Program-made: the position numbers and the translations under genes | DNA from: a virus | Virus record (IMG/VR): IMGVR_UViG_3300027746_000016 | Location: 1-64,000 of that record | DNA: 64,000 nucleotides | Strand: one strand, 5' to 3' | Part shown: positions 8,432-15,794 of the stretch, piece after piece | Layout: every line of letters begins with the position of its first letter | How positions within the stretch are numbered: the stretch's first letter is position 1 | Notes under the pieces: generated by a model | Database searches by the model: none | What the model saw: only the letters and a program-made list of their open reading frames with translations | What the model was told of the DNA's origin: nothing

Positions 8432-9562
8432 GTGCAACACATATTACACTATATCGATTTTTTAAACGAGGCAGCAACCGAATCATTTTATCCAAATTAT
8501 TTTAATCTTCCATATGTTATTCCGGAAGATAGATTTAGAGATGGATTATTAAAAAATATAGATAGTCGTAAGGGAAAATCATTAACTAAACGAAACATTT
8601 CGTTAGATCGTGCTACATATCCAAATAAAGAAGCTTTCTTAGATGATGCTTCAATTTCTGCAATCGAGACCGGTGTTTATTCAACGATCAATAGAGTTAT
8701 TAAATTTATTGAAAATAATCCACTTACTGGAAAAACAATTAAAGCAAAATATTTATCTAATACTTCAATTAGTGAGTATTTAGAATCAGGCCTTGATGAA
8801 GATATTAACCTTGGTACAATTGAAACAAATTTGCCATTTTTTACCTTTGACATCCGAGTTGACTATGATATTTATAAAAATATTCCAGTTTTTACTTTTT
8901 GGGCAGATGGAGATCTTTTTTATTACTACACAATTTTTACATTGGAACCAAATGATGTTCTTGGTTCAGGAGAATTTCATACATATATTACGGCTGACGA
9001 ATTTATTAATAGCCTATTTTATGAGACTGTTTGGCGAGCAGCAATATCTGAGATATATGAAACAAATTATGAAATTTTTGAAAAACTAGGTTTTTCAGAA
9101 TCAACATATGAAATAGCAAGTAATTATAATTATCCTAGTAAAATAACAAATAATTATTTTAATAAAAAATTTGTAAGCCTATTAAAAACCTGGATATCTT
9201 CTGGCAACCTAGTATCTACAAATGGTAAACCGCCTATATTTGACGCACACACAGCAATTCCATCCTTTGCATTAATGAGTATGCCTGGAGAATTTGGAAA
9301 ACTTGTTAAAACTCAACCTGGACCGACTCAAAATAATTATACAATTCGACTACTACCAATTGATCAAAATAAATATTTAGCTCTTAAATTTATATTTAAT
9401 AATAACTATCTAATATCTATTGAATCTGCTAATTATTCTACTGGTTTTGATTGGGATTCAATTATATGGGAACCTTTATCTCAACACGAAGTAAATAAAT
9501 TATATTTTATTGACAATAACACCGGAAAAGCTATGTATATACAAAAATTTATGAAATCTTAA
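8432..9562 (+). CDS. Unknown head-cargo candidate with GTG start
   Basis: A 376-residue protein starting with GTG at 8432. The first 13 residues, MQHILHYIDFLNE followed by A, fit the targeting/cleavage peptide and support this start. The remainder is rich in Phe, Tyr, Asn and Ile with no motif I recognise; it looks like a mixed alpha/beta globular protein. It is separated from its neighbours by only a few bases on each side. Function unknown. Its N-terminus groups it with the other proteins proposed to be packaged in the capsid. Confidence 0.6.
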   Translation: MQHILHYIDFLNEAATESFYPNYFNLPYVIPEDRFRDGLLKNIDSRKGKSLTKRNISLDRATYPNKEAFLDDASISAIETGVYSTINRVIKFIENNPLTGKTIKAKYLSNTSISEYLESGLDEDINLGTIETNLPFFTFDIRVDYDIYKNIPVFTFWADGDLFYYYTIFTLEPNDVLGSGEFHTYITADEFINSLFYETVWRAAISEIYETNYEIFEKLGFSESTYEIASNYNYPSKITNNYFNKKFVSLLKTWISSGNLVSTNGKPPIFDAHTAIPSFALMSMPGEFGKLVKTQPGPTQNNYTIRLLPIDQNKYLALKFIFNNNYLISIESANYSTGFDWDSIIWEPLSQHEVNKLYFIDNNTGKAMYIQKFMKS

Positions 9563-9563
9563 T

Positions 9564-10424
9564 ATGAAATATTTAAAAACATATCAATTATTTGAAAATA
9601 TTACAAGTGAAAAATTATATCACGGTAATAGAAAAGGCGATTTTCCGCCTACTATCAAAAAATTTGGTGCTATATTTTTAACCAGTAACTTAAATTTTGC
9701 AAAATCGTTTGCAGCACAAGATCAAGATGAGAGAGAAGAGTTTCCAGATGGAGGAGTTTGGGAAGTAAACTTAAAACCTAATCTAAAAATTTGTGAACCC
9801 AGCCAAATAGAAACAATGAAGGAATTGGATTTAAAATCAATATTACAAAAAATGATAGATGATGAATATGTAGATCCAGTAAATGGTAAAAAATTCAAAT
9901 CAGATAGAGGCAAAGAATACAAAGGATTTGATTATGATACCGAAAAAGAATTTGACTTAGAAGATACCTCACAGACTGTTTATTATTATCTTAGGCAAAT
10001 AAAGTATGGCGGTTGGCTGATAATAGAGTGCCAACCTATCATTAATGCAATTAAGGATAGACAATACGATGGGTATGAGGTTACTGAATTAGGTTCTAAA
10101 AATGTAGCAATATTTGAAGAGTCATCAATTGAAAGTTTTGATAAAATAATTACAAATAAAGATTCTTTAATTAGTGAATCAAAAAAGCCAAAAGGCTCTC
10201 CAGCCTGGCATGACTCGGATGCGCCTGATGCAAACGGTAAATTTAAAACACTTGGAATAAAGGAGCTTGCCGCCTGGTTAATAAGAACCAGAAATAAAGA
10301 TATGCAAAAGATTACAGGTAGCATTAACCAACAGGTTGTGTTTAACCGTAAAAAGAATCCAGCTTATGCAAAAAAGATGGAAAAGGTTAGAGCTGAAGTA
10401 AAACGTCAACTTGGTAAAAAATAA
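9564..10424 (+). CDS. ADP-ribosyltransferase-like head-cargo candidate
   Basis: A 286-residue protein beginning MKYLKTYQLFE followed by N, a targeting-like peptide. An ART-like pattern follows: LYHGN (H20) as the NAD-binding strand, GAIFLTSNLNFAKSFA (residues 35-50) as the second element, a strand VWEVNLKP, and SKNVAIFEESSIE near residue 180 as a possible final strand. The C-terminal ~80 residues (SPAWHDSDAPDANGKFK, LAAWLIRTR, ITGSINQQVVFNR) form a separate basic phage domain of unknown function. T4 packages the ADP-ribosyltransferase Alt in its head by an N-terminal peptide, so an analogous role is plausible. The ART fold is inferred; a catalytic Glu is not certain. Confidence 0.5.
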   Translation: MKYLKTYQLFENITSEKLYHGNRKGDFPPTIKKFGAIFLTSNLNFAKSFAAQDQDEREEFPDGGVWEVNLKPNLKICEPSQIETMKELDLKSILQKMIDDEYVDPVNGKKFKSDRGKEYKGFDYDTEKEFDLEDTSQTVYYYLRQIKYGGWLIIECQPIINAIKDRQYDGYEVTELGSKNVAIFEESSIESFDKIITNKDSLISESKKPKGSPAWHDSDAPDANGKFKTLGIKELAAWLIRTRNKDMQKITGSINQQVVFNRKKNPAYAKKMEKVRAEVKRQLGKK

Positions 10425-10430
10425 TAACCT

Positions 10431-10706
10431 ATGAGTCTGCCATTTCAAGAAACCGAGCTAGACAGTACAACCTCGATTAGGGTATTCGGTGCAGACATTG
10501 ATCCGATTGAGCTTATGTGGCACAGAGACGATGAGGCCCGCACAATTGAACCTATTAATTTTACAGATTGGCTCATACAATTAGAGAATTGTTTGCCTTT
10601 TGCAATAGATCACTCTATAAATATTAATAGACATGAATGGCACCGACTAATTAAGGGATCAGGCAGTTTAACCCTAAAAATTATAAAACATAAATATGAA
10701 ACTTAA
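10431..10706 (+). CDS. Small protein of unknown function (91 aa)
   Basis: A compact protein with IELMWHRDDEARTIEPI followed by a DWLIQLENCLPF segment and a basic C-terminus. The charged WHRDDE-R motif and the W-x-x-Q-x-E-x-x-LP pattern look like a conserved small phage beta-rich domain, but I cannot name a function. It overlaps the start of the next gene by 11 bases and belongs to the same operon as the head-cargo candidates. Confidence 0.55.
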   Translation: MSLPFQETELDSTTSIRVFGADIDPIELMWHRDDEARTIEPINFTDWLIQLENCLPFAIDHSININRHEWHRLIKGSGSLTLKIIKHKYET

Positions 10707-11073
10707 TATTGGCGATAAGGTTATTTTTCGAGCCAGTGCCGAGGAGCAACAAAATGCACTATTTGAATTAATAGATGGAGCATCAGCTACGGTAACTGAA
10801 GTTGACTCGCCAATTTATGCACCGCATATTAAGTTTGTTGAGATAAAATTAGATGAACCAGTTGAACTTAACGGAGAAATGATTAAAATAGTTACTGGCT
10901 TAGACCCAGATAATATTGAAAAATTAGATGCAGTATCTGAATCTAAATTGGCCAGAAATAAAGATAAAAAGTCTTTAAAAATAAAGAAAAAATCGGACCG
11001 TAGGCTAATTTCTGAATTAAATGAACTTGCTGTCTATAAATTTAGTGATTGGGAATTAACTAAACTACTTTAA
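10696..11073 (+). CDS. Small protein with SH3/KOW-like start and targeting-like C-terminus
   Basis: A 125-residue protein. Its first half (LNIGDKVIFRA, ATVTEVDSP, FVEIKLDEPV) alternates short beta strands as in SH3/KOW-like barrels. A Lys-rich linker follows, then a C-terminal VYKFSDWELTKLL resembling the recurrent F-x-x-hydrophobic peptide. Putting the peptide at the C-terminus is unusual compared with its neighbours. Function unknown; the barrel is an inference from strand pattern. Confidence 0.5.
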   Translation: MKLNIGDKVIFRASAEEQQNALFELIDGASATVTEVDSPIYAPHIKFVEIKLDEPVELNGEMIKIVTGLDPDNIEKLDAVSESKLARNKDKKSLKIKKKSDRRLISELNELAVYKFSDWELTKLL

Positions 11074-11090
11074 AATAATATAACTAGATA

Positions 11091-11564
11091 ATGATATACG
11101 CAAATTCTTTTAGTCAATTTAACGAGGCTAATTCAACCGAACCTGAAGAGCCTATTGAATTATTTTGGTATTATGGAATAGCCGACTGTCACGGCCTTGA
11201 GTCTTTTATTAAAGAACCTAATCGTGAGGTATGGACCGAAGTTGACTTTTTAAATTCAATTGGGGTATCTGATATAAGTTCAGCCAATTTAGACGATAAA
11301 AAAGCATTTAATGGTCAATTAAATATGATGCAGATGCGGTGTAGCGCAAATATGCAGAGACACCCAGTTATATACCGAGTACTAATGGAAACAGATGATG
11401 CAGATATGGTACAAGATCAACTAGACCGTGGTGACTATATTATGGGACTTAAGATTGTAAAAGCAAATTCCAAAGAGATTCAATTAGCTAGAGGAACTGG
11501 TAGAAATCTTGAAAAACAGTGGGCAAAGATTCCAAATCCTGAGTTGGATCCTATGCACGGGTAA
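11091..11564 (+). CDS. Unknown head-cargo candidate
   Basis: A 157-residue protein starting MIYANSFSQFNE followed by A, one of the clearer matches to the targeting/cleavage pattern. The body has IELFWYYGIADCHGLESFI and a QRHPVIYRVLMETDD segment and is otherwise unrecognised. It is the last gene of the first plus-strand block. It is followed by a 62-base gap that holds a late-promoter-like box. Function unknown. Confidence 0.6.
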   Translation: MIYANSFSQFNEANSTEPEEPIELFWYYGIADCHGLESFIKEPNREVWTEVDFLNSIGVSDISSANLDDKKAFNGQLNMMQMRCSANMQRHPVIYRVLMETDDADMVQDQLDRGDYIMGLKIVKANSKEIQLARGTGRNLEKQWAKIPNPELDPMHG

Positions 11565-11594
11565 CGTGCAGTTATTTCTATATTAATTTTTCGC

Positions 11595-11604
11595 TAATAA
11601 ATAA
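11595..11604 (+). promoter_or_regulatory. T4-late-like promoter element
   Basis: TAATAAATAA lies 22 bases upstream of the ATG of the first tail/baseplate gene at 11627. It is identical to the decamer before the genes at 4497, 31129 and 32947, consistent with late transcription of structural genes. Confidence 0.6.
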
Positions 11605-11626
11605 TATTAAATAGAAATTTTAATCT

Positions 11627-13138
11627 ATGTCATTTTCAGATTTTTTAGGTAGTTTATTTGCTGGGCCTATTACTCAACCGTCAGGTATTACGGAAGACTT
11701 TGCGGTCAACACGTCAGTTGATAAAATATTTAGTGGAATTAATTATTTACAAGCACTGTCGCAGGTCAAATCAAGAGCGGAATTAAGTACTTATTTAGAT
11801 GAAGGGAAACTTGAATATGCTCCTAAAGCCGGCGGGTCTCTTCAATCTTCTACAACTGACTCTATTTTTAATAAATTTGCAATTTTTCGGTATCAAAATT
11901 TTATGGGAGGCGGCAAATATAGGCCAGAACTTCATTTTATTGGAGCAAATAATGCCAATACGACCTTAGACAAAGATGAAGCTAGTTTTGATTCTAAAGT
12001 TAATTTAGACGCGGCCGCTGCCGCAATATTAAATGAGCAAATTGGACAAAGGCCAGAAAGCGGGTTTAATAAAAAAAGAGGAGCGGCAGATGCTGATATA
12101 CGAAGAACCGCTACAACATTAATAAATCCAAATGTTAAAAATATTATTGAATGGGCAAATAAAACTTCATCAATTTCAGTAACAGGTTATCAGCCGTATG
12201 CAATGACTGATTTTATGTTTTGTAGAAATTATGGAAAAATTCCAAATAATAGGCTGGTTACACTTAGACGATATCCATTTCCAATAGATGATCAAATTAA
12301 AATTTTTCAAAAGGACGTCTATAAAAGCCCAATTCCAATAGCCCAAGCGGTAACCTGGTTTGGCGGAGATACTGGAAATACGCTAGCCGGAATTGGCGTA
12401 CAGAATTGGGGTATGTTTTTTAAAGATATAATAGTAACACCGCAAGATATTACAGGTAATGAAGTAACCATTAAAGAGCTTCAAGCGCTGGTTAGCGGTC
12501 TTGCTGGAGCAAGCGAAAATGCAAAAGCGATAGTCAAAAATCTTGGATTATTAGCAGTTTCATTAGGTGGTACTGATGCAAACCTGCAACAAGCTAGTGG
12601 AATGGAAGAAAAGTTACAAGAATTTGCTAAAAATCAACTATATACAAATGGACCATATTGGAATAGAATTTTTGGACCGGTTAATGTAATTGATCGATCA
12701 TCCCAAAGAGCTAGAGGAATGCAACCGGGTTGGAATACTACCTTTGACCTAAATTTTCATTATCAATTTAGATCATTTAATGGACTAAGTCCAAAGATTG
12801 TTGCCCTGGATCTTATTGCCAGCTTTTTAAATTTAACGTATAATGATGCCCAATTTTTAGGGCAATTGGCTAGATATTTTCCAAGACCAGGTTTAAAATT
12901 TAACCCAACTATTACTGAACAACTTGGTGCCTTAATAACCAGTGCAGGAACAACATTTGATGCTAATATAACAAGTCAAATACTTGCACTCATTAGCTCA
13001 GCAACGGCAGCAATGTCTGCGGCTACCGGTTTGGAAAAATCCGAAACTTTGCTTGCTAAAGGTCTTAAAACTGCAAAAAAAGCTGCACAAGTATTTGCAG
13101 CCGATACGCTAAAGGCGGCATTGCCTGACATATTATAG
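11627..13138 (+). CDS. Putative tail/baseplate structural protein, N-terminal part (ends at an in-frame TAG)
   Basis: A 503-residue protein. Segments such as RNYGKIPNNRLVTLRRYPFP, AGIGVQNWGMFFKDI and the GPVNVIDRSSQRARGMQ stretch look like a conserved phage tail/baseplate protein. It follows a late-promoter-like box and leads a cluster of LysM-like, hub and spike genes. It ends at TAG (13136-13138). The same frame then continues with clearly protein-like sequence into the 152-codon segment at 13199, so the true product is probably ~676 residues if the amber codon is read through. Exact place in the tail is not known. Confidence 0.65.
   Translation: MSFSDFLGSLFAGPITQPSGITEDFAVNTSVDKIFSGINYLQALSQVKSRAELSTYLDEGKLEYAPKAGGSLQSSTTDSIFNKFAIFRYQNFMGGGKYRPELHFIGANNANTTLDKDEASFDSKVNLDAAAAAILNEQIGQRPESGFNKKRGAADADIRRTATTLINPNVKNIIEWANKTSSISVTGYQPYAMTDFMFCRNYGKIPNNRLVTLRRYPFPIDDQIKIFQKDVYKSPIPIAQAVTWFGGDTGNTLAGIGVQNWGMFFKDIIVTPQDITGNEVTIKELQALVSGLAGASENAKAIVKNLGLLAVSLGGTDANLQQASGMEEKLQEFAKNQLYTNGPYWNRIFGPVNVIDRSSQRARGMQPGWNTTFDLNFHYQFRSFNGLSPKIVALDLIASFLNLTYNDAQFLGQLARYFPRPGLKFNPTITEQLGALITSAGTTFDANITSQILALISSATAAMSAATGLEKSETLLAKGLKTAKKAAQVFAADTLKAALPDIL
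13136..13138 (+). other. In-frame amber codon interrupting a tail gene
   Basis: TAG separates two segments of one reading frame. The 20 codons after it read AKSTLSDRPVGEWHLVVGNP, which looks like coding sequence. The first ATG after it (13199) has no A/T-rich leader like other starts here. TAG is a normal terminator elsewhere in the window (dUTPase, gp47-like and a fucosyltransferase-like gene), so genome-wide recoding is unlikely. Readthrough, local suppression, a nonsense mutation or a sequencing error remain possible. Confidence 0.7.
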
Positions 13139-13657
13139 GCTAAGTCAACCCTATCTGATAGACCAGTTGGTGAATGGCACCTAGTAGTAGGAAATCCAAT
13201 GAATCCTATTATGGTAATGGGGGATTTATTATGCAGTAAATGTGTAATGACATTTGATACAGAAATTGGTCCTGAAGACTTTCCAACTGGTGTAACCTTT
13301 AAAGTTACTCTACAACAGGGTAAACCTAGAGATAAGGTGTCAATTGAAAGAATGTTTAATTTAGGAGAAAGTCAATTGATGTCAACTAAATTAACTCCAA
13401 CCTCTAGTGAAAAGGATACATTTGGAGAGGACAATACTAAACTATTTACTGAATTAACAACTGGCACGCCAACATCAGTAGTGAAGGCTCTAGAAGCCAA
13501 TAAGTATTTTACAAACTATAGAAATAGAGTTAGGGGATCGTATGGTTATAGTGCAGCTACTGACGCTAAAGGCGAGCCAGTAACGGAACAATCGCAAGGT
13601 CAGGTTGATGATTCATTGTTATATATGTATTTTAGTAAATTACTAGATCGTCAATAA
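13139..13657 (+). CDS. C-terminal domain of the preceding tail protein, downstream of the amber codon
   Basis: This is the continuation of the 11627 frame: 20 codons from 13139 to the first ATG at 13199, then 152 more codons. The block PVGEWHLVVGNP, MNPIMVMGDLLCSK, IGPEDFPTGVTFKVTLQQGK, PRDKVSIERMFN reads as a single beta-rich domain that begins upstream of any start codon. Translation from the ATG alone would remove the first strand. I therefore treat it as part of the tail protein rather than an independent gene. It is followed by an 18-base gap and the LysM-like gene. Confidence 0.65.
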   Translation, partial: AKSTLSDRPVGEWHLVVGNPMNPIMVMGDLLCSKCVMTFDTEIGPEDFPTGVTFKVTLQQGKPRDKVSIERMFNLGESQLMSTKLTPTSSEKDTFGEDNTKLFTELTTGTPTSVVKALEANKYFTNYRNRVRGSYGYSAATDAKGEPVTEQSQGQVDDSLLYMYFSKLLDRQ

Positions 13658-13675
13658 AAATATTAATTTTTATAA

Positions 13676-14263
13676 ATGTTAAATTTTAGGATACTATTAA
13701 ATAAAGAGTCAATTACTAAACTAAATGGAGAAGTTGTTGTTGATTTAATTAGAAGATCAGTTTCTTTTTTAGGAATTAAATTAAATTCTGGTATGATATG
13801 TGTAGTAAATGAGGATACGGCAATGAGATCTGACCTTATTGCCAAAGCTTATTACCAAGACGCATCAATTTGTGATTTATTATTAAAATATAATGGTTAT
13901 TCCAATCCATTTGCACTAGATGTTAATGATGTAATTAGAATACCTGAAGTTTTACAATTAAGTAACTTTGTAAAACCTGGTGCACTATTAGAAATTGGAA
14001 AACCTCGTAAAAAGAAAGCAACCAATGTATTTCAACCAACTACTAAAAGGGATAAACGTAGACTTGATTTTTTAATTAAAAAGGCTGGAGCAAGGGCTGC
14101 CCCAATTCCTCCAAATATTGCAATAAATAATGGAGTTACTCTTTCAAATGGTAAAATTATATTTGGAACAGATGTTACTAATATTAAAAAAGAAGACTGC
14201 CCAGAACCAATTTCTCGAACTAAATTAAAGGAATCACTGCTTAAAAATAAAATAAAAAATTAA
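13676..14263 (+). CDS. LysM-like putative baseplate protein
   Basis: A 195-residue protein. The central segment DLIAKAYYQDASICDLLLKYNG followed by NPFALDVNDVIRIPEV fits a LysM-like fold: a helix pair that holds a neighbour, then a final strand with an IP end. Such domains occur in baseplate wedge proteins including the gp53 type, and T4 gp53 is of similar length. No close similarity to T4 gp53 is apparent. The C-terminal half is Lys-rich and unassigned. It is adjacent to the hub and spike genes, which supports a baseplate role. Confidence 0.5.
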   Translation: MLNFRILLNKESITKLNGEVVVDLIRRSVSFLGIKLNSGMICVVNEDTAMRSDLIAKAYYQDASICDLLLKYNGYSNPFALDVNDVIRIPEVLQLSNFVKPGALLEIGKPRKKKATNVFQPTTKRDKRRLDFLIKKAGARAAPIPPNIAINNGVTLSNGKIIFGTDVTNIKKEDCPEPISRTKLKESLLKNKIKN

Positions 14264-14264
14264 A

Positions 14265-15794
14265 ATGGCAATTATTTTAAAAAAGCTTGATCCAAAAATT
14301 CAGCCTAGTACAATTGAAGTTCCAGATAATGAGTCTACAAAGGCTAAAAAAGAGGCTAAAATTATGTCGCCGGCTACCGTTGGCTTCAAGCAAAATAATG
14401 GATTAATTGAACCGTTAATAAAAATAGGAAGTATTATATTATCCCCTGGCAAAATTAAGTCACTAAAAATTTGGCAAGATGAATTAGTTCCAAGAATACT
14501 AATTACAATTATTGATCTTGATTCAGAATTTAGTGCTGGAAGATTTCCTATTTCAAATATATTAATTAGTGTATTTATAAAATCACCTATTAAAAATCTT
14601 AAAGGAATGGCTTGCGATTTTATAATAACTAATGTAAACTCATTTAATATATCAGATAGGCAAATTCAATATACATTCACTGGAGATATGCATATTCCAA
14701 AATTGCATACGAATATATCAAAAGCTTTTAGCCAAGTTACATCAGTTGATGCACTATTACTAATTGCAAATGATTTACAACTTGGATTTTCAGACAATTT
14801 AACTGAAAATACCAATGATAAAATGACCTGGTTAATTCCAAATTATTCATATAAATCTGCAATTACTCATATTTGTAAAATGGCATACGGTAATGAACAA
14901 CAATTTTTTGACTGTTTTATTGATAGATATTATATGCTAAATTTTATTAATGTAGAAAAACAGTTTGAAAAAATGGATGAGGCACTAAATATTGCATATA
15001 TTAATCAAGATTTAAGTAATATTGGGGATTCAAATAGAGCAGATCCTGAAAAGGATTCAACCGAACCGGCTGAGGCGCCATTACGAATTACTAATCATCC
15101 AGCTTTTGCTAAAACTGAGCTTTATATAATAGACTATTCACTAGTTAGTAATCATGGAGAAATTTTAAAAAATAATTCACTAAAGCGAAATTTATATTGG
15201 TATGATCACGGCGGAAATATTAAGGATGACTTAACTAAACCTGAAATTGGCGAAGGAAGCAAAGACTCGGATAATTTTAAAGAACAGTTTATTGAGCCCC
15301 TAACTGGAAAACAGGATGAGGACGGAACATTTCCTCAAACAGCTAATGTTTCTGAATTTTTAGATAAAAAAACAGTAGTTGGTCAATGGGTTGGGATTGA
15401 TTATGGAAATGCCCATGCTCAGTATAAATTTTCACAATTAATAAATGATCATAATCATAAAGATATTGAAAAAAATATGTTAAAGGTTAAATTATCCGGA
15501 TTTAGTAATAATATTATTAGAGGAAGTAGATTATCAGTTGACATTTATCTTGATCGAGTGGCAGCAAGTATGGCTGATAATAGTCGAACTGGTCCTGACT
15601 CAACTGAGGCTCAAAAAAATATCACAGAAGCTGATAATAAAAATAAGGATAGAATATTACGCGATAAATTTTTATCAGATGCATACTACGTTAAAACAAT
15701 TAGTTATAGCTATATGAATGGACTATTTGAAACTGACCTATTATTAACTAAACGAAATTGGATACCTATAGCTACTAAAAAAATTGAAACCTAA
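14265..15794 (+). CDS. gp27: Baseplate hub protein, gp27 / late-control-D-like
   Basis: A 509-residue protein with SLKIWQDELVPRILITIID near the N-terminus. It then has TFTGDMHIPKLHTN, TSVDALLLIANDLQLGFSDN and the NDKMTWLIPNYSYKSAITHI stretch, the order typical of gp27/gpD hub proteins that form the ring holding the spike. The C-terminal part is beta-rich with RGSRLSVDIYLD. The stop overlaps the next start by one base (TAATG). The nearby OB-fold spike gene at 17388 supports the call. Confidence 0.7.
   Translation: MAIILKKLDPKIQPSTIEVPDNESTKAKKEAKIMSPATVGFKQNNGLIEPLIKIGSIILSPGKIKSLKIWQDELVPRILITIIDLDSEFSAGRFPISNILISVFIKSPIKNLKGMACDFIITNVNSFNISDRQIQYTFTGDMHIPKLHTNISKAFSQVTSVDALLLIANDLQLGFSDNLTENTNDKMTWLIPNYSYKSAITHICKMAYGNEQQFFDCFIDRYYMLNFINVEKQFEKMDEALNIAYINQDLSNIGDSNRADPEKDSTEPAEAPLRITNHPAFAKTELYIIDYSLVSNHGEILKNNSLKRNLYWYDHGGNIKDDLTKPEIGEGSKDSDNFKEQFIEPLTGKQDEDGTFPQTANVSEFLDKKTVVGQWVGIDYGNAHAQYKFSQLINDHNHKDIEKNMLKVKLSGFSNNIIRGSRLSVDIYLDRVAASMADNSRTGPDSTEAQKNITEADNKNKDRILRDKFLSDAYYVKTISYSYMNGLFETDLLLTKRNWIPIATKKIET

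Noticed and set aside
13199-13657. ATG at 13199 as an independent gene start
   Set aside because: The preceding 20 codons are protein-like and in frame, and the ATG lacks the A/T-rich leader seen at other starts.
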